In this document: piece after piece, positions 19,736 through 27,728 of the stretch
Layout of the letters: each line of letters begins with the position of its first letter
Numbering within the stretch: position 1 is the stretch's first letter
Assembly: GCF_014196205.1 (NCBI RefSeq)
Contig: NZ_JACIDE010000004.1
Location: forward strand, 122,752-186,751
DNA: 64,000 nt
From: Anoxybacteroides voinovskiense
GTDB taxonomy: Bacteria; Bacillota; Bacilli; Bacillales; Anoxybacillaceae
Direction of reading: 5' to 3'
The notes under the pieces: generated by a model
What the model was told of the DNA's origin: nothing
Databases searched by the model: none
What the model saw: only the letters and a program-made list of their open reading frames with translations
Made by a program: the position numbers and the translations under genes

Positions 19736-19779
19736 GGCTGACCCAAAAGTCCGCTAAAAAGCGGACTTTTGGGTCAGCC
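19736..19779 (+). terminator. Very strong rho-independent terminator
   Basis: Perfect 19-bp stem (19736-19754 with 19761-19779), loop TAAAAA, and a T run at 19782-19788 on the plus strand. There is no plus-strand gene upstream of it; it lies between the dacB promoter and the toxin gene and would insulate the latter. The stem sequence resembles IS ends of the GGCTGACCCAAAAG type. Confidence 0.8.
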
Positions 19780-19869
19780 CCTTTTTTTGTTCTTTATTAC
19801 ATATTTCTACATTTTTCATGATTGTTGTTTGATATGATGATAATCAAAAAATAACGAGGAGGCTCAAAA

Positions 19870-21048
19870 ATGTAGGCTGTAGATAGTGTTGGTAGAGTCA
19901 CTTATCCATCTAACTTCACAAATAATCTATGGAGCGGACAAACGTTAAAAAGAGGGGACAAGAACGATTATGTGAAAACATTGCAGTCATGGCTTTATAA
20001 AGCAGGTTTCAATCCTGGGAGAATTGACGGGGTATACGGAGCCAATACAGAAAAAGCTGTGAAGGAATTTCAGAAGAAAGCGGGAATTACGGCAGACGGG
20101 ATTGCAGGAAAGCAAACGTACCAAGCACTACAAAAATATGTTAGAACAGAAACAACAGCATCACAATCAAACTCATCGAACACCAATGACCAGTGGACAG
20201 GTCAGACACTTAGAGAAGGAAGTTATGGACAAGCTGTAAAAGATTTGCAGACTAAGCTTCAACGACTGGGATATAACGTTGGAACAATTGATGGTGTTTA
20301 CGGTAAACAAACAACAGAAGCAGTGAGAAGTTTTCAAAAAGCAAACGGACTAGAAGTTGATGGGATAGCTGGTAAAATCACTTACAACGCTATTGAGCAT
20401 ACGTTGCAACAAACAAATTACTATGATAAAAAGACAGTGATTGAAAATAAGTATAAGGCATTGGAAAACAAGGTTCATTCTCAAGATTCTACGTGGGGAG
20501 AAGTGGTAAAATCTTTAAAAGAAATCGCTAAATTAGGTTTTGATTTTATCATAGGGGATGATATTAAAACTTTATTGGATCCTAGTGCTAATACAATTGA
20601 TAAAGTTATCGCGGCTTTAAGTTTTATTCCGAGTGGTAAAGTAGTTAGCGGAGGTATTAGGCTAGGTAAAACAGGTGAAAAACTATTGTTAAAGCTGGAC
20701 TTGCAATTTTTCAGTGAAATAAATTCTTTTGGGAAAATAATCGGGAAATATTCTGATCTTGAACAACTTGCTAAAAATACCAGTCCATCGGAATTGATTA
20801 AATATCTTGAAAAGCAAGGATGGAAAAAGGAGGTGCAACCCGGTGGTGGAAAAAGTGGTCCAGCCACTATATTTACAGATCCCGATACAGGAATGGTGGT
20901 ACGTATTCATGCAAGCCCGAGGGAAGGAACATCTTACTTCAGAGTGCAAAACAAGTCAGGGAATTACCTTGACAAAAACGGTAACTTTCCTTCTAATGCT
21001 ACTAGAAAAGAATTAAGAGATTTGACACATTTTTATTTTGGAAAGTAG
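19870..21048 (+). CDS. Peptidoglycan-binding polymorphic toxin (TAG directly after the apparent start codon)
   Basis: Two PG_binding_1 domains in tandem (each with the GRIDGVYG/GTIDGVYG and DGIAGK hallmarks), then a linker, the motif LDLQFFS that often precedes toxin domains, and a C-terminal domain of about 110 residues ending KELRDLTHFYFGK. The domain resembles contact-dependent toxin tips, but I cannot name its family. AGGAGG precedes ATG 19870, whose next codon is TAG (19873-19875). The frame then stays open and includes the first half of domain 1 (SGQTLKRGDKNDY). The first later start with length is GTG 19972, which would cut domain 1. So the gene is either mutated at codon 2, started from a non-standard codon, or read through. 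An immunity-like gene follows. Confidence 0.7.
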
Positions 21049-21057
21049 GTGAATAAA

Positions 21058-21438
21058 ATGATCATTGCCAACAACTATAAAGAAATCAAAGATCATTTTG
21101 ATTTCACGGATAGTATCATAACGGATATGAAATGGAATAATCCGTTAGATTTATCTATCACGATTGACTATTATTGGGATACACAGGAGAATAGGGAGGA
21201 AAATAGAATATTAGCGTTGCATTTTAAGGATTGCTTGGATGTGGAGTACAAAATAAAAAATGCAATACTAGAAATTTCAAGGGATGATATCCATTTTGAT
21301 AGCTTGTTTACTATCACTCGTTTCGAAAATGTAGAAGTAAATTCAAGCGGATTTCACTATTTTCATATCTATACCTTTGATTATAAAGAGCCGTTGTTAA
21401 AAATTATTTGTAAGCAAGTTCAGTTGGAAGAAGTATAG
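21058..21438 (+). CDS. Putative immunity protein for the upstream toxin
   Basis: 126 residues, acidic, without signal peptide or membrane segment, so cytoplasmic. It starts 9 bases after the toxin stop, at ATG 21058 behind AGGTGAATAAA (an in-frame GTG lies at 21049, inside that binding site). Short size, low pI and position directly behind a toxin-tip gene fit an immunity protein; no family is recognised. A terminator follows at 21491-21510. Confidence 0.65.
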   Translation: MIIANNYKEIKDHFDFTDSIITDMKWNNPLDLSITIDYYWDTQENREENRILALHFKDCLDVEYKIKNAILEISRDDIHFDSLFTITRFENVEVNSSGFHYFHIYTFDYKEPLLKIICKQVQLEEV

Positions 21439-21760
21439 CGCTACTCGTCATGGATTTTAACAAAGAGATGAGGAAGATTAACAACGAAAAGGGGCTGACT
21501 CAAAAGCCCCTTTTTGATGAAATTTCACTGAAGTATGTGAAAGCGACCATCTCTGAAACCCTTTGTTTTACTGGGTTTTAGTGGTGATCTCTTTTGCCAT
21601 GTTGCCCCAGACAGGAGTATTACCACTCTTTTGGGTCGGCACCTTTTCTTTAAAGTATAAAATTTTACGATTGTGGAGTGCTGTCTAACTTTAAGCGCCA
21701 TCGGCTCGAGGCGTTTCCTCCTCGGTGGAGCTTGTGCAATCTTCGCGCTTTACGCTTTTC
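21439..21760. other. Intergenic region with terminator and IS-end-like sequence
   Basis: No gene. A stem GGGGCT (21491-21496)/AGCCCC (21505-21510) with a T run ends the toxin/immunity unit. At 21628-21648 the plus strand carries CTTTTGGGTCGGCACCTTTTC, an imperfect inverted copy of 19730-19749 (AAAAGAGGCTGACCCAAAAG). This may be the remnant of an insertion-sequence end. The rest shows nothing I can name. Confidence 0.5.
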
Positions 21761-22906
21761 TTAAAACGGTTGCCACTGAAGGCGCCGCGCCTGCTCAAAT
21801 CGTTGCTCCACATCACGCCAGTTAACCACGTTCCACCAGCTGTTAATGTAAGCAGCACGATCGTTTTTATATTGCAAATAATACGCATGTTCCCACACAT
21901 CAAGAACAAGCAGTGGAATCGTATCCCATTGTGTCATGAGTTGATGTTTTTCTGTCTGTAAAATTTCTAACCGATGGGCGCGTGGCGACCAGACAAGAAT
22001 CGCCCAGCCGACTCCTTCTACTTTTTTCGCCGCTTCGGTAAAATGGTTTTTAAAACGGGCAACGCTGCCGAAATCTGTTTTGATTTGTTCAAGCAATGCC
22101 CCTTTTGGCTCGCCACCGCCTTTTGGCGTCATGTTATACCAAAAAATTGTATGCAAATAATGGCCAGAGCCGTGAAACGCCGCTTCGCGCTCCCAATGGG
22201 TGAGCAGTTCGTAATCGTTCGTTTCCCGCGCTTTTTCCATCATTTTTTCTGCCTTATTCAATCCGTCGACATAACTTTGATGGTGCTTCGTATGGTGGAG
22301 GTACATAATTTCCCGAGAGATATGCGGCTCTAGCGCATCATAGCGGTACGGTAGTGGTGGCAGCGTATGTCCGCCCGCAGCGCGTTCCGCCACTTCCTCG
22401 CTTGTTTCTTCCGCTCGTTCGATCAGCTGTTCTCCTTCTTCATCCGTTGCCGGTTCTTCTTGCGAAACGCGCTGCACTGCTTGTTCATAAAGCGATGCGA
22501 CCGTTGTTTCTACCTTTTTCACCGCTTCTTCTGTCCATTCCCCTTCGCGCATAGAAAGACGCATGAGCAGCTCTTCCGCCTCTTCTCGCAGTTCATCATA
22601 CTCCGCTACTTGTTTTCCCCATGCAATTACTGCTTCGATGTATTGGTCAACCAACATTTCCTCTACTTCCGCTTCTCTCTCTTCTTGCGCGACCGCTTCA
22701 TCATGCGTTTGCACCGCCCGTTCATAAAGCGATGCAACCGCTGCTTCCACCTCTTTCACCGCTTCCTCCGTCCATTCCCCTTCGTGCATAGAAAGACGCG
22801 TGAGCAGCTCTTCCGCCTCTTTGCGCATTCCGCTCCGTTCTGCTACCTGGATCGCCCATTCCTTCACCGCTTCGATGTACTGTTCCCATTGCACTTGTTG
22901 CTCCAT
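21761..22906 (-). CDS. sodF: Fe/Mn superoxide dismutase with duplicated N-terminal helical extension
   Basis: About 381 residues from ATG 22906 (ATGAGGAGG six bases upstream; a further ATG at 22936 has no binding site). Residues from about 180 form a standard Fe/Mn SOD: first metal His region YLHHTKHHQSYVDGL, second GSGHYLHTIFWYNM, third and fourth ligands LDVWEHAYYLQYKN. The N-terminal part holds two near-identical repeats of about 75 residues (QYIEAVKEWAIQVAER and QYIEAVIAWGKQVAEY, each ending EGEWTEEAVK..ASLYE..VQ), predicted helical. B. subtilis SodF also has an N-terminal extension; the repeat number here makes it longer. It converts superoxide to peroxide; role of the extension unknown. 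Confidence 0.9.
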   Translation of the reverse strand: MEQQVQWEQYIEAVKEWAIQVAERSGMRKEAEELLTRLSMHEGEWTEEAVKEVEAAVASLYERAVQTHDEAVAQEEREAEVEEMLVDQYIEAVIAWGKQVAEYDELREEAEELLMRLSMREGEWTEEAVKKVETTVASLYEQAVQRVSQEEPATDEEGEQLIERAEETSEEVAERAAGGHTLPPLPYRYDALEPHISREIMYLHHTKHHQSYVDGLNKAEKMMEKARETNDYELLTHWEREAAFHGSGHYLHTIFWYNMTPKGGGEPKGALLEQIKTDFGSVARFKNHFTEAAKKVEGVGWAILVWSPRAHRLEILQTEKHQLMTQWDTIPLLVLDVWEHAYYLQYKNDRAAYINSWWNVVNWRDVEQRFEQARRLQWQPF

Positions 22907-22984
22907 GGCCAACCTCCTCATTTTTTTATCCGCCATTATCGTATGAGGAGTGGGAGGAAATCGTTCTTGTCCTTGTGAAACGAT

Positions 22985-24490
22985 TTATTGAATAATCCCA
23001 AGACGCATCGCTTTCGCAACCAATTCCGTACGGTTTTTCGCATGAAATTTCTTCATAAGACTAGAAATATAATCTCTTACTGTAAATTCACTCAAATATA
23101 GTTGTGAAGCAGCTTCAGCAGTCGATGCACCATCGGCAAGTAGCTTCATGATTTCGATTTCTCGTGACGAAAAAGAAACGGCATTCACACCTAAAGACTG
23201 CTTTTGAACAGGTGCCTCTATAAACCGCAACAACAATTCCCCCGCGCTTTGTCCAAATTTCATCAAGGCTGGAAATAAGCTGCGATCAACTGCAAAATGT
23301 TTACCAGCTCCTTGATCTAATACAATCCCCCCAATAATTTTTCCTTCGGTTGGCACATAGACAGGAACAATAACAAGAGATACAATCCCAAATTTTTTTA
23401 TATAATTTTCAGGAAACTCCTTATTTGCAAACGGAATATAAATCGGCTGAAAATGTTTCATATCATGATGTTGGGATTTCAACTTCCCGATGCTTTCGTT
23501 CACAATCGGAATATTTGCAATTTCATCGGTAATCGCTTGAATTTCTTCATTGTTCAGTCGATACCCATATAAACCAACAATTTTACTTTCCATATCGGCA
23601 AGTCGGAAAAGGGCACAACGCTCAAATGGCAAGAAATAACCAAATCCAAAACAAATATTTTCCATCGCTTCTTGAAAATTTTGCGAACGAATAATCCACT
23701 CGTTAAATAAAATAACTGCATCTTTCCAACGACTTTCTTGCCATCGACGAAACGTTTTCTCTTCTTCTTCTTGAAACGCACGGAACAAATGAACACTAAC
23801 CGCCAACCGCTCCGCGACTTCCTTATCTTCCACCCCAAATAAAAGTAATTCGTTTTTCCAAGGAACAGGAAGATGAGAACTCCCTAACACACTCATAATT
23901 TCATCCCAAGAACAAAACATAGTATTTTCATCGAAAATATTTTTGTACGGATGAACGCCGATAATTTTTTTGATAGAAAACCCTTCTTTTTTTTCTTCAA
24001 TTCTTGCAACCCATTGAGTTGGTAGGTTAGGGTTACTTAATAACCGCTCACACACATCGTCTATTTGTATTTCTTGATGATACAAATAAAGCATCGCCTC
24101 GCTTATTTTTGAAAACAAATAATGCACGGAAGGATGTAGTTTAGAGGAATAGGCAATTCGCTTCTTCAAAACTTTATGAGCTGCGTTTTCTAATAAGTTT
24201 AGATGAAAAATAACTGACTCTGGCTCCGGACATCGTTGGAACGTTTCCATCCACTCTGTTTGAATAGCTTGAATCACGTCATCAACATTTACACTCCCGA
24301 TCTTAACAAAAGTGAAATGGCGCAATAAGCATTTTTTCACAAGCGCAAATACATGTACCGGTTTTTCGTTTTGGTGGAGGAAATGCAAAATACGTTGCCA
24401 TTCTTGCGAAAGGTCTTCTTTGTAAATACTTAGCAAATGAATGGCATTGTTTAAAAGATAGTTTAAATGTTCATGAAGTGTTCGCGACAC
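22985..24490 (-). CDS. LuxR-type transcription regulator with GAF-like sensor region
   Basis: 501 residues. The C-terminal LuxR helix-turn-helix (about 432-495) shows FSSREIEIMKLLADGASTAE and LYLSEFTVRDYISSLMKKFH. The middle part (about 270-410) resembles a GAF domain (FLPFERCALFRLAD and VSLVIVPVYVPTEGKIIGG). The N-terminal half is helical and unassigned. GTG start at 24490 behind GGGGGG. The gene is divergent from the small ORF and the DUF6230/DUF6114 cluster, so it may control them. An inverted repeat (24611-24629) lies between. Confidence 0.8.
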   Translation of the reverse strand: MSRTLHEHLNYLLNNAIHLLSIYKEDLSQEWQRILHFLHQNEKPVHVFALVKKCLLRHFTFVKIGSVNVDDVIQAIQTEWMETFQRCPEPESVIFHLNLLENAAHKVLKKRIAYSSKLHPSVHYLFSKISEAMLYLYHQEIQIDDVCERLLSNPNLPTQWVARIEEKKEGFSIKKIIGVHPYKNIFDENTMFCSWDEIMSVLGSSHLPVPWKNELLLFGVEDKEVAERLAVSVHLFRAFQEEEEKTFRRWQESRWKDAVILFNEWIIRSQNFQEAMENICFGFGYFLPFERCALFRLADMESKIVGLYGYRLNNEEIQAITDEIANIPIVNESIGKLKSQHHDMKHFQPIYIPFANKEFPENYIKKFGIVSLVIVPVYVPTEGKIIGGIVLDQGAGKHFAVDRSLFPALMKFGQSAGELLLRFIEAPVQKQSLGVNAVSFSSREIEIMKLLADGASTAEAASQLYLSEFTVRDYISSLMKKFHAKNRTELVAKAMRLGIIQ

Positions 24491-24610
24491 CTTATCCCCC
24501 CTAAATCAAAATAAACGCCTGCTTTACTATTCACCGTACATCGTTCTATCCCTTCTTTATGAAAAAATAGTTCGACTCATTTCTACAAGCTCCTTCCTTT
24601 TTTAATTAAA

Positions 24611-24629
24611 ATCCTACAAATGTAGGGAT
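24611..24629. promoter_or_regulatory. Inverted repeat in the divergent region, possible operator
   Basis: ATCCTACA, AA, TGTAGGGAT: CCTACA and TGTAGG pair perfectly around a two-base centre. It lies about 120 bases upstream of the LuxR-type gene and about 110 upstream of the divergent small ORF. No known regulator site is claimed. Confidence 0.4.
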
Positions 24630-24664
24630 TAACTTTTCTAGGTAGATAGCGTAAAATTTTCAAC

Positions 24665-24710
24665 AAAATAAAGAAAACGTCCACTTTTTCGTAAGCGTTT
24701 TCTTTATTTT
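24665..24710. terminator. Long AT-rich stem-loop
   Basis: AAAATAAAGAAAACG (24665-24679) pairs perfectly over 15 bp with CGTTTTCTTTATTTT (24696-24710), with a 16-base loop. Terminator-like on either strand, though it lies upstream of both flanking genes, so it may instead attenuate the plus-strand leader of the small ORF. Confidence 0.55.
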
Positions 24711-24737
24711 AAATGTTAGACAAAGGGGGAGAATGTT

Positions 24738-24860
24738 GTGTCAGAAACGGTGATTGTCGGAGGGTATACGGTTAAAAGTCCTGCGGTAATATGTCAAGGT
24801 GAAAAATCATCGAAATTGGAAATTCGATTGTCCGATGATCCGAAAAAAGGCAATACTTAA
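24738..24860 (+). CDS. Short ORF, probably the 5' part of a gene split by the IS110 element
   Basis: 40 codons, MSETVIVGGYTVKSPA... ending at TAA 24858-24860. GTG start at 24738 with AAAGGGGGAG eight bases upstream, a strong site. The first seven codons end in GTGATTGTC (24750-24758), which recurs at 26520-26528 on the far side of the IS110 element. A 13-bp match TGGAAATTCGATT (24817-24829 and 26549-26561) is a second candidate junction. It is therefore likely to be the disrupted beginning of the gene continued at 26577, or a small gene of the same cluster. Confidence 0.5.
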   Translation: MSETVIVGGYTVKSPAVICQGEKSSKLEIRLSDDPKKGNT

Positions 24861-24924
24861 GAAGCCCAGTCTTGTCTGATGTCATTAACTGGGTTTTGAT
24901 ACAAAATAAGTTAGATCGATACCC

Positions 24925-26154
24925 CTATCGATCTTCCCCCTTTCTTGGCGTGTAGATTTGACCGTTGCGTAGCAGCGCATCGATCACACGCACGAGTTTT
25001 CGAGCGGTGAGGACGAGGGCTCGTTTGTGTTGGTGCTTTGGTACTTCCTCATACTTCTTCCGGTAATAGGTGCGAAACGACGCATCATGCCGTTGTACCG
25101 AGTTGGCAGCCTCCACTAGGTAGTAACGGAGATAGCGATTGCCGGAACGAATGAGGGAAGTCTCCTCGGCTTGGAACCGACCGGACTGGTGCTTAGACCA
25201 AGTCAAACCTGCATACTTTGCTAAGGCGGCTTGGTTGTCAAAGCGATCGATTTGTCCAATTTCGGCTAAGATACCGGCAGCGTAAACAGGTCCGATGCCA
25301 GGAATCGTTTGTAGCGTATTTGGAATGCCTTCCAAATGGCGAGTAATCGCTTTATCTAGCTCTTTGATTTGCGCTTGAAGGCTACGGATGGATTGAATCG
25401 ATAGGCCTAAAAGCAAGTCGATGGAATCCTCGACACATTTGGAAAGCCGATAGGACGAACGAGCCGCCTTTTGAATGGATTTGGCGATGCATTCCGGATC
25501 GGCAAAGCGATTGCGTCCTTTTTGGCGCAAGAAGTCAGCGAGCTGTTGCACGTCCGCCTGACTGATTTCGTCTAAGCTAAACGACTCGAGAAGAAGCTCT
25601 AAGATGGCATGTCCGAATACGGAGCTGTCCACCTCTTGGGTAAAGGAACTGCACTTGTAAAACAAGTGTTGGAGGAAGTACTGCTTTTCTCGAGTGAGCT
25701 GATGGACGAGATGATAGCGCATGCGCGTGAGCCGTTGAAGGGCGATAAACTGTTCTTGCATGACAGCTGTCACTTTCAAACGGCCAAAGCGAAGCCGATC
25801 GGCGATGATCCACGCATCGATGCCGTCCGTTTTATCCAAGTCAGTGTACGCTTCTTTAAATTTGCGAATGAGCTTTGGGTTGATAGTAAACACTTTGACA
25901 TTCCAAGATTTCAGCTCCTCCTGTTGGTGGAAAAACATCGCTGGATGCCAGCTGTAGACCGAAGTGGCTTCCATCCCGATGAGAATTTCGGGTGGTTGTA
26001 GCTTGTTGGCCCACAGGAGGATTTGATCGCGAAGGAAGGTCGCGCCAAGCAGATGATTGTCCGTCTTAAATTGCGCGCACGTGTTTCCTTCTTGATCCAT
26101 GATACACGTGTATAAGTCCGTTGAGCTCACGTCAATCCCGACGTAGAGTTTCAT
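24925..26154 (-). CDS. IS110-family transposase (DEDD recombinase)
   Basis: 409 residues. The N-terminal RuvC-like DEDD domain starts MKLYVGIDVSSTDLYTCI (first Asp), with MEATSVYSWHPA and KTDGIDAWIIADRLRFG carrying the later acidic residues. The C-terminal Transposase_20 domain shows LQTIPGIGPVYAAGILAEIG and the catalytic serine region near SLIRSGNRYLRYYLVEAA. Full length and uninterrupted, so potentially active. ATG 26154 has GGAGGTGATCTC upstream. Such enzymes act with a structured bridge RNA from the non-coding flank. Confidence 0.92.
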   Translation of the reverse strand: MKLYVGIDVSSTDLYTCIMDQEGNTCAQFKTDNHLLGATFLRDQILLWANKLQPPEILIGMEATSVYSWHPAMFFHQQEELKSWNVKVFTINPKLIRKFKEAYTDLDKTDGIDAWIIADRLRFGRLKVTAVMQEQFIALQRLTRMRYHLVHQLTREKQYFLQHLFYKCSSFTQEVDSSVFGHAILELLLESFSLDEISQADVQQLADFLRQKGRNRFADPECIAKSIQKAARSSYRLSKCVEDSIDLLLGLSIQSIRSLQAQIKELDKAITRHLEGIPNTLQTIPGIGPVYAAGILAEIGQIDRFDNQAALAKYAGLTWSKHQSGRFQAEETSLIRSGNRYLRYYLVEAANSVQRHDASFRTYYRKKYEEVPKHQHKRALVLTARKLVRVIDALLRNGQIYTPRKGEDR

Positions 26155-26519
26155 GAGATCACCTCCAATCGTAGTAGGATCGTGGGGTTGGGACTCTTCG
26201 GGATGCCCCCGGACCGCGCCTGTTGACCAGTCACCCTCGCGTATGAGAACTCACGTTGGGCCATGGGCTGCCTGGAAGCTGCTCCTTCCAGCATGGGAAG
26301 CCAACGGGAACAGCCTGCGGGTTAGAAGTCCGAACAGGAGCCGGGGAGACAGACTTTTCAAGTAGTCAAGGCTACAGGAGGAAGAAGAGTGTCCCCGATG
26401 ATCCTCAAGATCATTATCCAAGAACATCGCGAAAAGTCCAACCCCGATGTTTGTGAAATAGGTTTGCGACCCATGGGGGAGGGGCGCCCCTCCCCCATGG
26501 GCAAGTGACCTAAGAATAT
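26155..26519 (-). ncRNA. Candidate IS110 bridge RNA region
   Basis: 365 non-coding bases between the transposase start and the element end, on the side where IS110-group elements encode their bridge RNA. A clear stem with a two-sided internal loop is visible at 26254-26303: outer arms GTTGGGC and GCCAAC, inner arms CTGGAAG (26272-26278) and CTTCCAG (26285-26291), and between them loop segments that both contain CATGGG. That layout is what target- and donor-binding loops look like. Guide assignment is not possible without the exact ends. Confidence 0.5.
26470..26501. repeat. Perfect 32-bp GC-rich palindrome at the IS110 end
   Basis: The segment equals its own reverse complement over all 32 bases; the halves meet at GGGGC|GCCCC, and each outer end is CCCATGGG. 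It lies about 20 bases inside the element end. Could form a cruciform or act as a terminator-like hairpin shielding the element from outside transcription. Confidence 0.85.
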
Positions 26520-26576
26520 GTGATTGTCAAGGAGCATACCAAACAAACTGGAAATTCGATTAAAAAATCTTTCTAA

Positions 26577-27131
26577 ACATACTATACGAGGAGGTTATGG
26601 TTTGCACTGTTAGGCGGCTTTTTATTTTTAGGCATTCTTCTTTCGTTATTCGGGATGACAGGAATGGCCTATGCTGTTCCGCTGAGCGGGTTTGGGGAGT
26701 TTACCGTAAAATTTGACAAAATGGTCGGTACAGGCTTTAAGCTATACGGCGGAGCTGCAGATGGGGCAGAAACGAAAAACGTCCCTGTTACTGTTAACGA
26801 AATTAATCATGCGACCATTACTGGATTAGAAATCTCTAAAACGATTCCTGCGCTTGGGATTCGGGTCGTGATTTCTTCTGATAAACCGGTCGAAATTGAC
26901 GGCTTAATTCAAAAAGCAACGCTTATTAACGGTAGCGCACAATTCGGCAATTTAACGATGTCGGAAAATTATGTTGGTGACATTCAAGACCCAGTCCAAA
27001 AAATCGTTCGGGAATTTACACAAAGTGCAGATAGCATTGTCATCGAAAACGGCGATTTAAAAACGCTCTACCTTTTCCAAAAAACTGTTTCCCTTCCAGG
27101 AATGAAAGTATCGTTTGAAAAACTAAATTAA
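26577..27131 (+). pseudogene. DUF6230-family secreted protein, start missing
   Basis: The frame carries a signal-peptide-like stretch (RRLWFALLGGFLFLGILL, then MTGMAYA) followed by a DUF6230-like body (VPLSGFGEFTVKFDKMVGTG, through to KTVSLPGMKVSFEKLN at 27131). No ATG, GTG or TTG precedes the hydrophobic stretch in frame after TAA 26574; the first ATG (26655) lies inside the signal peptide. Upstream of that TAA the same frame reads VIVKEHTKQTGNSIKKSF directly after the IS110 element. This suggests the gene lost its start to the IS110 insertion plus a nonsense change. Function of DUF6230 proteins is unknown; they occur with DUF6114 proteins, as here. Confidence 0.65.
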
Positions 27132-27153
27132 ATTTTTGCGAGGATGATTAGAG

Positions 27154-27591
27154 ATGAGCATGTTTTTTTCCAAACGAGAAGCGTTTAAAGAATGGAAAGC
27201 AAGACGCCCTTTTTGGGGAGCAACATTAACGATTTTGTCTGGTTTGGTTATATTATGGATTCCTATCCAGCTTTATGAAGTAGCCATCGTCCCAGGGAGC
27301 ATTTTGTTTTCAGGGTTCTTTTTAGGTGGGCTTGTGTTCCTTTTAGGGGTTATGTCTTATGCCATGCCAAAATTATCGACTGTATTCGGGGTTATCACTA
27401 TTTTCGCTGCCGTTTTGTCGATCATGGGAGCGCTCGGTGGCTTTTTAGTCGGAACAATTTTAGGCATTATCGGCGGAGCGTTATGTATTGCGTGGAAACC
27501 CGAGTTAGCAGTGGTAGAAACAAGCCACCACGATCTGAACGACGACCATTCAGTAGAAAACGAGATTGCATCTGGAATTATGGAGTCTTAA
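27154..27591 (+). CDS. DUF6114-family membrane protein
   Basis: 145 residues with four hydrophobic segments (about 20-45, 50-75, 78-95 and 96-115) between a basic N terminus (KREAFKEWKARRPFWG) and an acidic tail (HHDLNDDHSVENEI). The sequence pattern, with the RRPFWGA motif, matches the DUF6114 family that pairs with DUF6230 proteins. It starts at ATG 27154 behind GAGGATG, 22 bases after the DUF6230 stop. Probably anchors or exports the partner; no direct evidence. Confidence 0.75.
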   Translation: MSMFFSKREAFKEWKARRPFWGATLTILSGLVILWIPIQLYEVAIVPGSILFSGFFLGGLVFLLGVMSYAMPKLSTVFGVITIFAAVLSIMGALGGFLVGTILGIIGGALCIAWKPELAVVETSHHDLNDDHSVENEIASGIMES

Positions 27592-27645
27592 GCTGTGTAT
27601 TCCCTTCTCGTTATGGAAAACGATTATTTTCATAGTCCATTCGCT

Positions 27646-27685
27646 AAGAGCCAACTCCCTTGAAAACAGGGGAGGCTCTTTTTTT
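27646..27685 (+). terminator. Terminator after the DUF6230/DUF6114 pair
   Basis: AAGAGCC (27646-27652) and GGCTCTT (27674-27680), with inner pairing CTCCC/GGGGA, followed by a T run. It argues against starting the next gene at the upstream in-frame ATG 27660. Confidence 0.8.
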
Positions 27686-27728
27686 AAAAGGACAAGCCTA
27701 TCTGATTATAGAAAAGGTGGTTGTGTTG

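Larger units (their letters stand above)
24759..26519 (-). mobile_element. IS110-family insertion sequence
   Basis: Holds one DEDD transposase gene on the minus strand, a 365-base non-coding region upstream of it and a shorter downstream flank. No terminal inverted repeats, as usual for IS110. The limits are approximate: they are set by the direct repeat GTGATTGTC at 24750-24758 and 26520-26528; the alternative repeat TGGAAATTCGATT (24817-24829, 26549-26561) would give 24830-26548. Confidence 0.65.

Noticed and set aside
22367..22978. 203-codon open frame opposite sodF
   Set aside because: Phe/Arg-rich antisense shadow created by the repeated helical extension; no start signal.
24684..24702. 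cre-like CGTAAGCGTTTTCT
   Set aside because: Lacks the leading TG and is explained by the perfect 15-bp stem at 24665-24710.
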